Of a stretch of DNA of 22,426 nt, positions 10,421-19,706 are shown one piece after another. Position 1 is the stretch's first letter. Every line of letters begins with the position of its first letter. The notes under the pieces were generated by a model. That model saw only the letters and a program-made list of their open reading frames with translations, did not search any database and was not told the DNA's origin. The stretch spans positions 1-22,426 of the IMG/VR virus record IMGVR_UViG_3300046328_000462. One strand, 5' to 3'. Both the position numbers and the translations under genes were made by a program. Source of the DNA: a virus.

Positions 10421-12304
10421 ATGAAAGAAAGAATAATTAAAGAACTCTTCACAAATCCTAATAGAAGTAATACTAATATAGCAAGAGAAATATTACCAAA
10501 TGGACTACATAGAGATATAGAGAAGTTAAGAAAACAAGTAGGTAAGTTAAGAAATAGTGAAGTTGTAAATAATAACTATTACACAAATGATACTTATTTA
10601 CCTGATGATGAGATATATACAGAGCCTATGATAGAAGCACTACAGAAGTCAGGGTATAATGTAACAGGAACTAATGATTATATTTGTAATAAAAACAATA
10701 TGATTAAATTACCTAACAATGTATTGGTTATACCAGACCTTCATCTACCTTTTTCTACAGACCAACATTTACAGCATTGTGTTAAAATGAAAGAGAAATA
10801 TAAATGTGGTAAAGTTATATTTATAGGAGATATTGTAGATAATCATTATTCATCATTTCATACAGCTAACCCAGATGAATTAAGTGCTGGACAGGAATTA
10901 GATTTAGTGAAGTTACAGATAAAGAAATGGTACTCTTATTTTCCTGAAGCTACTTGGGTAATGGGTAACCACGATTGCTATAGTGCTGATACTGAAGTAC
11001 TTACAGATAATGGTTGGAAGAATATTACAGAAGTAACTTTAGAAGATAAAGTAGCTGTTGAGAGTAATGGAATTAACTATGAAAATCCTACACATTTAAT
11101 TCATACTAAAAGTGATGAATGGTATGAAATAGAAACTCCTTATTCTAAACAGATAGTTACTCCTAATCATGACTGCTTATTATCACATAATGGAGAATTA
11201 ATAAAGAAGAAAGCTAAAGATATTACCACTGATGATTTAAAATACTTTATAGAATGTAGTAGTAAGGGTAATATAGAATATGATATTACAGATGAGATAT
11301 TAAGATTATTAGTACAAGTAATAACAGATGCTACATTAGTTAATTATGAAAAGTATAATGCTAAATCTAAGAAAAGAGTAGTACAGTTTAAATTAAGTAA
11401 AGAAAGAAAGATACAAAGACTTACTGAACTATTAGAAAAAGGTAATTATAACTATACTTTGAAACTTTGTAAGAAAGGAGAATTGAATAAATTACAACCT
11501 TACTACATTAGATTATATGGAGATATAGCAAGACAGATATTTACTCTGTTAGATAATGTAAAAGGGTTTCCTACTTGGTTTAGAAATTTATCAAGAAGAC
11601 AAGTTGAATTAGTAATTGAAGAATTAAGTTATACTGATGGTCATAAGAATATCAATAATATTAGTTGGAACACAATTAATAAAAGTGATGTTGATATAAT
11701 GCAAGAAATCTGTGTTACTAATGGTTATAAGTTTAAATGGCAACCAAAAGAAAATACTACAGGATTTGCTAATGGAAAATTACAATATGTTTGTAGTATA
11801 TTACCTTATAATATTAATGGTACAAAGTATAGTATTGAAAGACATAAGAAGATATATGATAAAGATTTCTATTGTTTAACAATGCCTTCTGGTAATTTTA
11901 TAACAAGAGTAGATGGTAAAACTTGTTTTTCAGGTAATTGCATACCACAAAGAAAGTTTGCTGAAGCTAAATTAAGTAAACAATGGTTAAAAGGATTTAA
12001 TGAAGTATTGGGAGTTAATTGGGATATAAAGAAGAGCTTAGTATATAATGGAGTATATTATGTCCATGGAGAAGCAATGGAAGCTAAAGCTATGGCAGGT
12101 AAAATAGGTATGCCTGTAGTACAAGGGCATAGACATTCTTCTACTTATATTCAATATTTAAGTCAGAAGATATGGGCAGTACAGACAGGCATATGTTTTA
12201 ATAAATATACTTATGCAAGTGATTATGCTAAAGAAAGTACAGAAACTTGGGTAGAGACAGTAATAGTAGTAGAAGATAAAACACCACATATAATTGCAAT
12301 GTAA
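10421..12304 (+). CDS. Calcineurin-like metallophosphoesterase interrupted by an intein, 627 aa
   Basis: The host protein (exteins, 306 residues after splicing) has the metal-binding motifs of calcineurin-like phosphoesterases: D106-L-H108 (VIPDLHLPF), G136-D137-xx-D140, G182-N-H184-D185, V548-H549-G550 and G569-H570-R-H572. An N-terminal part of about 90 residues (Lys/Arg-rich, with KELFTNPNRSNTNIAREI) resembles a helix-turn-helix domain and may target the enzyme to DNA. Such phage enzymes may act on nucleic acid or nucleotides; the substrate cannot be read from sequence. Residues 186-506 are the intein. The chain resumes at C507 with IPQRKFAEAKLSK, so activity requires protein splicing to join GNHD to the later His motifs. 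Confidence 0.9.
   Translation: MKERIIKELFTNPNRSNTNIAREILPNGLHRDIEKLRKQVGKLRNSEVVNNNYYTNDTYLPDDEIYTEPMIEALQKSGYNVTGTNDYICNKNNMIKLPNNVLVIPDLHLPFSTDQHLQHCVKMKEKYKCGKVIFIGDIVDNHYSSFHTANPDELSAGQELDLVKLQIKKWYSYFPEATWVMGNHDCYSADTEVLTDNGWKNITEVTLEDKVAVESNGINYENPTHLIHTKSDEWYEIETPYSKQIVTPNHDCLLSHNGELIKKKAKDITTDDLKYFIECSSKGNIEYDITDEILRLLVQVITDATLVNYEKYNAKSKKRVVQFKLSKERKIQRLTELLEKGNYNYTLKLCKKGELNKLQPYYIRLYGDIARQIFTLLDNVKGFPTWFRNLSRRQVELVIEELSYTDGHKNINNISWNTINKSDVDIMQEICVTNGYKFKWQPKENTTGFANGKLQYVCSILPYNINGTKYSIERHKKIYDKDFYCLTMPSGNFITRVDGKTCFSGNCIPQRKFAEAKLSKQWLKGFNEVLGVNWDIKKSLVYNGVYYVHGEAMEAKAMAGKIGMPVVQGHRHSSTYIQYLSQKIWAVQTGICFNKYTYASDYAKESTETWVETVIVVEDKTPHIIAM
10976..11938 (+). mobile_element. Intein with LAGLIDADG homing endonuclease domain (321 aa)
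   Basis: The first residue is Cys186 (CYSADTEVLTDNGWKNITEV, block A). Block B is VTPNHDCLL with T-x-x-H. The C-terminal blocks are FYCLTMPSGNFITRV (F) and DGKTCFSGN followed by Cys+1 (G). The middle has two degenerate dodecapeptides, residues 294-304 (LRLLVQVITDA, D303) and 397-407 (LVIEELSYTDG, D406). Each keeps an acidic residue, so the endonuclease may be active. The terminal Asn506 is preceded by Gly, not the usual His, which some inteins tolerate with slower splicing. Insertion falls directly behind the active-site motif GNHD, a conserved site typical of inteins. Confidence 0.92.
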
Positions 12305-12501
12305 TAAATATAATAAATGATTATATTGAATTAGCTAATGCTAAATTCTTAGAAGATAAAAGTAATCTGTATATTACAAGAAGATTTGTAGAAGAGTATA
12401 CAAGAAGAATGATACACTCTTCTCAATTTGTAGAATTTATAAATGGATGTTTCTATTATGAAGGTATGAAATTTAAGATAATAGATAATGATAATAAATA
12501 A
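12304..12501 (+). CDS. Small ORF lacking a canonical start, about 65 aa
   Basis: A reading frame runs from an upstream TAA through the phosphoesterase stop to TAA at 12499-12501, overlapping the HU-like gene by 14 bases. It encodes a protein-like sequence (NDYIELANAKFLEDKSNLYI, then RRFVEEYTRRMIHSSQF). No ATG, GTG or TTG precedes codon 36 or so. The candidates are ATA at 12304, 12310 or 12313. The nearby ATG at 12317 is out of frame and stops after five codons. Without it there would be a 183-base gap in an otherwise gapless operon, which supports translation. The start is uncertain. Confidence 0.45.
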   Translation: MNIINDYIELANAKFLEDKSNLYITRRFVEEYTRRMIHSSQFVEFINGCFYYEGMKFKIIDNDNK

Positions 12502-12853
12502 TAAAGTAGTAAAGGAAATAGTTGAAAAGACTAATGTAAAGGAGAGAGAAGTAAATCTTATATTAGAAGCTGTAAGTAAAAGACTTGACAGTCATATTAA
12601 GACTTATGATACTAATGCTTTCAGAGTACAATACCTTGGTAAGTTTATAGTTAAACCATTTAGGATATGGGCTATAAATAATAGAGAACAGGTAAAGGAA
12701 ATGAAGATAAAGAATATAAAGAAATATAGACCTAAGATTACTCCTACAGATGATGAAGATTATGTAATGGTAGTATATAGGAAGAATACTGCTATTATAT
12801 TAAAAAAGAATATAGGACATTTAATAAAACAAATAGATTTAGAAAATGACTAA
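12488..12853 (+). CDS. HU/IHF-like DNA-binding protein, 121 aa
   Basis: The first 60 residues show the HU/IHF pattern: two helices (VVKEIVEKTNVKEREVNLIL, then AVSKRLDSHI) followed by a strand with YLGKFIVKP, in the place of the usual GFGTF sequence. After that it diverges (Lys-rich KIKNIKKYRPKITPTDDE) and lacks the classical beta-arm Pro motif. HU-fold proteins bend DNA. Crassvirales genomes carry IHF-like genes near structural genes, which this position just before the terminase matches. It is probably involved in packaging or genome architecture. Overlaps with both neighbours show tight operon structure. Confidence 0.65.
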   Translation: MIINNKVVKEIVEKTNVKEREVNLILEAVSKRLDSHIKTYDTNAFRVQYLGKFIVKPFRIWAINNREQVKEMKIKNIKKYRPKITPTDDEDYVMVVYRKNTAIILKKNIGHLIKQIDLEND

Positions 12854-13385
12854 ACTAATTACATTAACAGAAGAAGGTATAAGTTATAGCAATGAAATAT
12901 TTGCATATAAAGAGTTTAAGAATATTACCAAAAGTAAACTTCATAAGTTACTTACTTATCTATATCTCAATTACAGTTCTCCTAACTTAGCTAAATGGAG
13001 TAAAGAAGAAAGAGAAGAAGAGGCTGTATATCAGAGTAAGATTACAGAAGAAGAGATAAAGGAATATAAAAAACAAATAGATTTATACACAAGATTAATA
13101 AGAACTCCTGTATCATCTGCTTTAGAATCTTCAAGAGAAACTTTATATGTTATTATTGATATGAATAATAAGATAGTAAAAGAACTAAAGAAACATATAG
13201 ATTCAGAAGAGATTAGTATTGAAGAAATAGGAAGTATTCAATCTATGATTAAAAGTACTATGGATAATATTAATAAAAGTCCAGCACTAATTAATACTTT
13301 AGTAGAATTAGAAGCAAGATATAATGCAGATATGGAAGAAGGTACAGGATTAAAAGGAACACAGCAAAAAGGATTTTTATCATAA
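12846..13385 (+). CDS. Hypothetical helical protein, possible small terminase, 179 aa
   Basis: The product is almost entirely helical and highly charged, with an N-terminal region (FKNITKSKLHKLLTYLYLNY) that could be a helix-turn-helix, a Glu/Lys-rich middle and a second helical region with repeated Ile/Met positions typical of oligomers. It ends with a short Gly-rich tail. The gene ends one base before the TerL start, the usual place of the small terminase subunit, and size and helicity fit. No sequence motif proves it, so the role is inferred from position. Confidence 0.5.
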   Translation: MTKLITLTEEGISYSNEIFAYKEFKNITKSKLHKLLTYLYLNYSSPNLAKWSKEEREEEAVYQSKITEEEIKEYKKQIDLYTRLIRTPVSSALESSRETLYVIIDMNNKIVKELKKHIDSEEISIEEIGSIQSMIKSTMDNINKSPALINTLVELEARYNADMEEGTGLKGTQQKGFLS

Positions 13386-13386
13386 T

Positions 13387-15513
13387 ATGGAATTAAATGA
13401 ACATATAGTAGATAGGTTAAAACATTATCAGCTATGGGTTAATGAAGAAGCAGCTACTAAGCTGCTTTCTTCTTATACTCCTATGGAGAGTAGTTTATAT
13501 CATTCACAACCTACACCTTCAGTATTTAAGAATACTCATCTATTAAGAGAAGCAGCTATTAAGAAAGAAAGTACAGGTAAATATTGTGAATATTTATTTG
13601 GTAGTAAAAGATATGTTGAATTTGCTGAAGAAGAAGTAAGAAGATGTAAAGAAGGATATACTATCAATGAAGGTACTGAATATGAATTAAGTATTACAGG
13701 CTATCATTATTTCTTTCTGAACTATAAGAATATAATGGCTAAGGATAAGTCTAAAAAGAATAAAGGTAGGGATTGGGGATTTCCAAGATTTGAACCTTTA
13801 CAATATAACTTCTTTTGGGCTTATGAAGAAGCTGTAGCATCTGGAGAACATCTCTCATTACTAAAAGCCAGAGGATTAGGAGCTTCTGAAATGCTTGCAA
13901 GTATAGCATCTTGTAATTATACATTATCTAAAGATAAGAATTTCTTCTTTGCAAGAGATGAAAAGAAACTTTTAGGTGATGGTGTATTTACTAAAGTGAA
14001 TGACCATTTAGGATTCCTTAATAGAAATACTGATAGAATGTTTCATCATAATAGAATTACTGACGGTGTATTACATAAGGTAGCTGGTGATAAGGTTCTT
14101 AATGGAAAAGATAAAAGAACAGGAGGAGAAATAATAGGAAGAATTATAAACTCTCCTGATGATACTAAAGGTAGTAGAGGTATGCTTATTGGTTTTGAAG
14201 AAGGGGGTTCTTTCCCTAATCTTATAAAAGCATACAATAGTGCAAGACCTTCTGTAGAAGAAATAGATGGTACTGTCTATGGAACTATAGTAGTATGGGG
14301 TACAGGGGGTACTCATAAAGCTGAAGACTTAGAAGGGCTTAAATCAATGTTTTATAATCCTAAAGGATTCAATCAAAAGGTATTTAAGAATAAATGGAGT
14401 TCACAAAACTATAATGAAGATTGTGGATTCTTTGCTCCTGCTTATTATTATGCTCCTAACTTTACAGATGAAGATGGTAATATAGATACTTTAGAAGCAT
14501 TTCTCTATATAATGGCTGATAGGTTTAAAATACAGAAAGATAGTAATAGTGATACTAACTTAGACCAAAGGATACAAGAATATCCTATTATACCAGAAGA
14601 AGCATTACAGAAAAGAGGTAAAGATAAATTTCCTACTAAAGAATTAGAGATGCAGTTACACTTTATAGAGAATGAAAAAGGTATGAAAGGTTTATGGGAT
14701 TATGGTTGGTTTCATAGAAGTAATGAAGGTAAACTTTACTTTAAGAGAGAAACTAATGCTAAACCTGTATTACAATATCCTATAAAGCCTGATGTTAGTG
14801 GTGGTCTTAAAGGTTGTGTAGCTATATTACAACATCCTAAGAAAAATGTAAATGACGTGATTTTACCTATATACTCTATCAGTGTAGATGGTTATTCAGA
14901 AGATACATCAGAATATTCTGATTCTGTAGGAGCTATATATGTGATGAAACAATATAGTAGACTTGTAGAGAAGGATAACCTTAGTGGAAACATAGTAGCT
15001 AACTATGTAGGTAGAATGGATAAGACTAAAGACTTTGCAAGACTGTTATTTGAAATAGCTGAATATTATAATTGTGTAAAACAAGTACATTTTGAAAGAA
15101 GAGGTGGTGGTAAGATTATATTAGATTATGCTAAAGATAGACCAAGGCTTTTACAATATTTAGCACCAACTCTACATATTCTTGACAAGAGTATAAAGAA
15201 AAGAGTAGCTACAAGTTATGGTAATCATTTTACTGAAGATGAAAACCAGAGGGGTGTAAACTATTTAGTAGATTGGCTTATGGAAGAAGTTGAAAATAAT
15301 GATGAAAATAAACTTACATATAAATATAGATTACATAATTTATATGATATAGGATTGATTAAGGAAATGATTAATTTTGTAGAAGGGAGAAACTATGACA
15401 GAATAAGTGCTATGAGGCAACTTATGTTTGTCTTGAAAGAAGAGATTAAAGATGACAAGATTATAAATATAAACCCATATAAACTATTGAAAACAAATGA
15501 ATGGTTTAAATAA
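13387..15513 (+). CDS. terL: Terminase large subunit (TerL), 708 aa
   Basis: Packaging ATPase and nuclease that translocates DNA into the prohead through the portal. In the ATPase half the P-loop reads LLKARGLGASE (residues 158-168): the Lys before the final Ser is replaced by Ala, and Lys160 lies at the front, like the displaced lysine of lambda gpA. Walker B is MLIGFEEGG (E271-E272), and the coupling motif is VVWGTGGT (G305-T309). The nuclease half has candidate catalytic acids D501 (SISVDGYSED), E570 (HFERRGGGK) and D671 (YDRISAMRQ). Length is typical of crAss-like and related TerL. The 17-base overlap with the portal gene shows coupling. Confidence 0.9.
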   Translation: MELNEHIVDRLKHYQLWVNEEAATKLLSSYTPMESSLYHSQPTPSVFKNTHLLREAAIKKESTGKYCEYLFGSKRYVEFAEEEVRRCKEGYTINEGTEYELSITGYHYFFLNYKNIMAKDKSKKNKGRDWGFPRFEPLQYNFFWAYEEAVASGEHLSLLKARGLGASEMLASIASCNYTLSKDKNFFFARDEKKLLGDGVFTKVNDHLGFLNRNTDRMFHHNRITDGVLHKVAGDKVLNGKDKRTGGEIIGRIINSPDDTKGSRGMLIGFEEGGSFPNLIKAYNSARPSVEEIDGTVYGTIVVWGTGGTHKAEDLEGLKSMFYNPKGFNQKVFKNKWSSQNYNEDCGFFAPAYYYAPNFTDEDGNIDTLEAFLYIMADRFKIQKDSNSDTNLDQRIQEYPIIPEEALQKRGKDKFPTKELEMQLHFIENEKGMKGLWDYGWFHRSNEGKLYFKRETNAKPVLQYPIKPDVSGGLKGCVAILQHPKKNVNDVILPIYSISVDGYSEDTSEYSDSVGAIYVMKQYSRLVEKDNLSGNIVANYVGRMDKTKDFARLLFEIAEYYNCVKQVHFERRGGGKIILDYAKDRPRLLQYLAPTLHILDKSIKKRVATSYGNHFTEDENQRGVNYLVDWLMEEVENNDENKLTYKYRLHNLYDIGLIKEMINFVEGRNYDRISAMRQLMFVLKEEIKDDKIININPYKLLKTNEWFK

Positions 15514-17842
15514 ACCTGAAAAGAAGGTATTATATAGAGAGAAAGTAAAAGATGATTTTGCATATTGTAAAGATTGGATAAAGTGGTGTATATCTGCAAG
15601 CAGATGGCATGCTACTTCTATTACTTCTTACAATGGTATGAATATTAATGCTGCTGCTTTATATGAAATAGCTAATGGTAGAATACCTGCTGACTGGTTT
15701 AAACAAGTTACTAATGCTTTTAATTATGGTGATGGTAAAGAATTACCTGCTAAGATAGATGACTTTAATTTAGTATATCCTTCACTACAGTATTTAGAAG
15801 GTAAGAAGATAGAACTTCTCTCATTATTTAATTATCAAGTAGAAAATATGAGTTCTGAATTTGCTACTAAGCAACAAGAAGAGCTTAATAAGTTTACACA
15901 AGAAGAACTACTTAAAGTATTCAATGAAGATGAAGATGCTGCACAAGGAGGTGTAGAGTTAGAAAAGAAAACTAAAGAGTTCTTGTTAAGTTATAAGGAT
16001 AACAAGGCTCTCCGAGGACAAGATATATTAGATGTAATCATAAGAGAAGAAGACTTTAAGGAAAAGATAATAGAATGCTTTAGACATTGGAATATAGTAG
16101 GAGAAGCTATTATGTATATGAATGTTGAAGATGATAGAATTAATATTTTACCTATTAGTCCTTTATATGTAAGTCAGAGTAAGATTAGTTATGATTTCAA
16201 AAATAGATATTTACAAGACCAAGATTGGATATGTGTTAGATATTATTGGAGTTCATCAGAGATTTTAGATAAGTTTAGATATACTTTCACTGATAAGCAG
16301 ATAGATGAATTAGAGCATGAAGGTAATCACAATAGTAGATTTGCTCTTATCTTTGGTACTGAATATTTACAAGAAAGATATAGGTCTTATAATGAAAATA
16401 TAGAATGTATTCATTGCCAATGGACAGTATATAAAAAGATAGGTAAAGTAACTTATCCTAATCCTCTTACAGGTGAAATGGAAGAGATGGAAGTAGGAGA
16501 AGATTTTAAATTAGATAGTTTTCTTAAAGACCAAGGTTGGACTATAGAATGGACTTGGGTAACAGAGAAATGGGAAGGATGGGAAATAGCTGGAAAACAT
16601 CATATAGGTATAAGACCTTTACCTGTGCAGAATGGCAAGTTAAATTATTATGGTAGAAAATACTCAAATCTACATTCAGCTAATACAAGTGTAGTACAAT
16701 TATCATTACCTTATGTAAAACTCTTTTGTGTACTATGGTTTCATTTAGAGAAAGCAGTACAGAAGACTAAAGGTAAGATGTTATTACTACCTATACAAGC
16801 AGTAGCTGGAGGAGAAGGTAGAGAAGAATGGGATTTTAAAGAAGCCCTTTACACTGCTGAATCTTTAGGTATTATGTTATATGATATGTCAAATCCAGCA
16901 CTACAAGGGCAGACATTAAATAATATAATGGGTACTGCAACAGTAAGTCAAGCAGAAGAAGCTATGTGGCTTATGCAGATGTTAGAATACATAAAGAAAT
17001 CTTGGTTAGATATGATAGGTATTAATCCTTCTTCATTAGCACAGAATATGACTGATAAAGGATTAGGAGTAATGCAAACAGAAATATATCAGTCAAGTGT
17101 AATTACAGAACCTATATTTTCACATTTTGAGTTCTTTGAAGAAAAGCTATTACAGAGTATATTAGATTACTCACAATATGCCTATATCAATGGGAAGAGT
17201 ATGACTGTAATCAGAGATGATAATTCAGTAGCTTTCTTAGAAGTAGATGGTATAGACCATCTTAATTCAGAGTATGGAGTATTTGTAACTAAGTCAAGAG
17301 ATGAAGCTAAAAGATTAGATGAATCAAGGAAATTAGCATTAGACTTAGCTTCACAAGGACAAGACCCAGCTAAATTAATAGAAATGGTATATGCTAAGAA
17401 TAGCAGTAAGCTCAAAGAAATATTATATGAATTAAAGAATAAAGAACTTGAAATAGCAAGACAGACAGCTAAAGATGAAGAAACAGCTAAACAAGAAACT
17501 ATACAAATGCAACAAGCATTTAAGCAATTTGAAGTAGAGTTAGATATTCAAAGAGCAGGTGGTATAATGGAAGCAGAGTTTCCATATAAGAAAGAATTAG
17601 AGTTAATAAAATTAGAAGCTAATCAATTAAGTTTCCAAGGAGAGACAGATAGTAATGCTAATGGCATACCAGATGTAAATGAAGTAGAAAAGAGGTCAAA
17701 TGAAAGATTAAAGATGGGAATAGAATCTACACTTAAATTAGCAGAACTTAAATTAAAGAATAAAGAGATAGAAACTAAAGAAAGAATAGAGAATAAAAAA
17801 GCAGAGGTTTCTTTAAAGAATAAAGTTGTTGGAGAAAAATAA
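15497..17842 (+). CDS. Portal protein, 781 aa
   Basis: Identified from its position directly after TerL, length, and pattern: a charged N-terminus, a core with Trp/Tyr-rich strands (WICVRYYWSSSEILDKFRYT), repeated helices and a long C-terminal Lys/Glu coiled coil from about residue 640 to the end (KELEIARQTAKDEETAKQ, ERLKMGIESTLKLAELKL). Portals form a dodecameric ring at one capsid vertex and serve as docking site for the terminase. The size and the long C-terminal helical tail resemble portals of crAss-like phages. I infer the role from context more than from a single motif. Confidence 0.8.
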   Translation: MNGLNKPEKKVLYREKVKDDFAYCKDWIKWCISASRWHATSITSYNGMNINAAALYEIANGRIPADWFKQVTNAFNYGDGKELPAKIDDFNLVYPSLQYLEGKKIELLSLFNYQVENMSSEFATKQQEELNKFTQEELLKVFNEDEDAAQGGVELEKKTKEFLLSYKDNKALRGQDILDVIIREEDFKEKIIECFRHWNIVGEAIMYMNVEDDRINILPISPLYVSQSKISYDFKNRYLQDQDWICVRYYWSSSEILDKFRYTFTDKQIDELEHEGNHNSRFALIFGTEYLQERYRSYNENIECIHCQWTVYKKIGKVTYPNPLTGEMEEMEVGEDFKLDSFLKDQGWTIEWTWVTEKWEGWEIAGKHHIGIRPLPVQNGKLNYYGRKYSNLHSANTSVVQLSLPYVKLFCVLWFHLEKAVQKTKGKMLLLPIQAVAGGEGREEWDFKEALYTAESLGIMLYDMSNPALQGQTLNNIMGTATVSQAEEAMWLMQMLEYIKKSWLDMIGINPSSLAQNMTDKGLGVMQTEIYQSSVITEPIFSHFEFFEEKLLQSILDYSQYAYINGKSMTVIRDDNSVAFLEVDGIDHLNSEYGVFVTKSRDEAKRLDESRKLALDLASQGQDPAKLIEMVYAKNSSKLKEILYELKNKELEIARQTAKDEETAKQETIQMQQAFKQFEVELDIQRAGGIMEAEFPYKKELELIKLEANQLSFQGETDSNANGIPDVNEVEKRSNERLKMGIESTLKLAELKLKNKEIETKERIENKKAEVSLKNKVVGEK

Positions 17843-17863
17843 CACACAAAATATTAATTAAAA

Positions 17864-19294
17864 ATGAATTATCAAACAAGATTAAGTGTAATACAACTTC
17901 TTGATATATTAGATAGAGAAGTAGGTAAAAAACAAGATAACACTTTTGAAATAAAAAAGCTATATACTATATTATGGGAATTAAACCAAAGAAGTACAGA
18001 TGCTTTTATACCAGAAGAATATACTTCTTATATAACTACGACTAATAGATTAACTTTAGTTTATGGTGCTACAGTAAATGGAATAGTAGTACAAGAAGGT
18101 ATAGTAGTAAATCAAGGAGGAGTAATATATACATTAACAACTAATGACCCTTCATTAACATCAAGTTGGGTTAATCTAAGTAATACAGGTACAGTTACAT
18201 TTCCTGATTTAGTAATACAAGGAGCAAGTAGTATTAATTATAATAATATATTTAATGCACCAAGTAATTATATAAGTGGGAATATAATTTATGTAGATAG
18301 ATTAAGTAACAAAGCTACAAATACAAGAGCAGGGATAAGTAAATATAGTAGAGATATTCCTTTTTCTACTATTCAAGCTGCCATTAATGCTTCTGTAGTT
18401 GATGATACTATAGTAATACTTCCAGGAATATATGATGAAAGACTTACTGTAATTTCTAATGCGAAATTAAATTTACTTCTATTTCCAAGTGTGTATATTA
18501 GAGGGAGTGATACTACCCCTATTATCACCCTTAATCCAGGAAGTTATTTAAAAATAGCAGGAATGGATAAACTTACCTCCCAAGTATTATCTGAAAATAA
18601 TTCAGGAGTTATATTTTTCTTTGCCTCTAATGCTTCATTTGGAAGTACTTTAATTTGTGAAAATATTACAATAAGAGGGATTGGAACATCTACAGCGTGT
18701 ACTTCAAGTAATTCTGGAACTCAAATAGCTAATAGGTTAACTTTAGATAATTGTATAAGTACTGAAGGTCAGTTTGCAGCTAATACTAATGTGTACAATA
18801 TTAATAACTCTACAATCAATAACTCTGGGGCTTGCATTGAAATAAGTGGAACTACCCCTAATGCTACTTCCATTACTTATAATATAAACAATAGTACTAT
18901 TATTTCTACTGCTGCTACTGCTATAAATGCTAACTATAACAATGCGATTGACCAAATAGTAAATTTAACTAATAGTAGAGTAACTGGACAAGGAAGTATT
19001 ATATTAGGTAATAGTCATGCTTCAGCAATACATATTACTTTTAACGCAAGAAACAGTAATATACATAGTTCAAATGCCACTATTCCTTTAACTTTTAGTT
19101 ACTTTTTAGGAGCAACTCAAACAGGTAATATACAAAATTGTATTTTTACTGGTAGTAATGCTGCAAGTATAACAGGAGCAGCAGCAGCAGGCTCTCTCTT
19201 TGCAATAAAAACAGTAGCACAAGGTACTTTAGGAGGAGTTAATGTAACTAAGGTAGATTGTGTAGAATCACAAACAGGTTTAACATCATTTTAA
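17864..19294 (+). CDS. Tail fibre/spike-like protein with beta-helix domain, 476 aa
   Basis: The N-terminal 60 residues are helical (RLSVIQLLDILDREVGKK), probably a virion-attachment region. A short beta module with a GIVVNQGGVIYTLTTNDPSL sequence, common in tail fibres, follows at about residues 60-110. From about residue 140, YVDRLSNKAT...DIPFSTIQAAINAS...DTIVILPGIYDE matches the entry of a pectin-lyase-like right-handed beta-helix, after which Asn/Ile/Thr-rich rungs repeat to the end. This suggests a receptor-binding or polysaccharide-binding tail protein. No catalytic acids stand out. It follows the portal by 21 bases. Confidence 0.7.
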   Translation: MNYQTRLSVIQLLDILDREVGKKQDNTFEIKKLYTILWELNQRSTDAFIPEEYTSYITTTNRLTLVYGATVNGIVVQEGIVVNQGGVIYTLTTNDPSLTSSWVNLSNTGTVTFPDLVIQGASSINYNNIFNAPSNYISGNIIYVDRLSNKATNTRAGISKYSRDIPFSTIQAAINASVVDDTIVILPGIYDERLTVISNAKLNLLLFPSVYIRGSDTTPIITLNPGSYLKIAGMDKLTSQVLSENNSGVIFFFASNASFGSTLICENITIRGIGTSTACTSSNSGTQIANRLTLDNCISTEGQFAANTNVYNINNSTINNSGACIEISGTTPNATSITYNINNSTIISTAATAINANYNNAIDQIVNLTNSRVTGQGSIILGNSHASAIHITFNARNSNIHSSNATIPLTFSYFLGATQTGNIQNCIFTGSNAASITGAAAAGSLFAIKTVAQGTLGGVNVTKVDCVESQTGLTSF

Positions 19295-19306
19295 ATAATT
19301 AAAAAT

Positions 19307-19702
19307 ATGACAACTGAATTACAAAATATATTAGTAACCATTAGTCCTGAAGCAGGATTGATTAGAAAAGTACAACCATTAGGATTAGGTAATGCTGATA
19401 GAGCATTTATAACTAAAAGAATGGGGTTTGTATTACAAGTAAAATACTACAGTACAGCAACAGGATTAGAAGTACCTTCTTTAGTAGCACCTTATGAAAT
19501 AAGTTTACTTATTGATAATGATACTTTAGTAAATGTAGATGGCAGCTATGCTGCTGAAAATGCAGTAGTAGGAGTAAATGGAGTAATAGGGGAATATGAT
19601 TGGATTATAACTATGTTTCAAACAGGTGGTATAGACTTTGAAACATTCTTTCCTTATGTGATATTAAGAGCAGATTCATTAAACAGATTTAACAGAGTAT
19701 AA
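19307..19702 (+). CDS. Structural-cassette protein, 131 aa
   Basis: Strand-rich protein starting MTTELQNILVTISPEAGLIR, with no long helix and an aromatic C-terminal part (DWIITMFQTGGIDFETFFPY). It resembles short beta proteins that separate fibre genes in Bacteroidetes phages. It lies 12 bases after the fibre gene and 4 before the next, so it belongs to the receptor-binding cassette. It may be a fibre accessory or adaptor; no specific family is recognised. Confidence 0.6.
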   Translation: MTTELQNILVTISPEAGLIRKVQPLGLGNADRAFITKRMGFVLQVKYYSTATGLEVPSLVAPYEISLLIDNDTLVNVDGSYAAENAVVGVNGVIGEYDWIITMFQTGGIDFETFFPYVILRADSLNRFNRV

Positions 19703-19706
19703 CACT

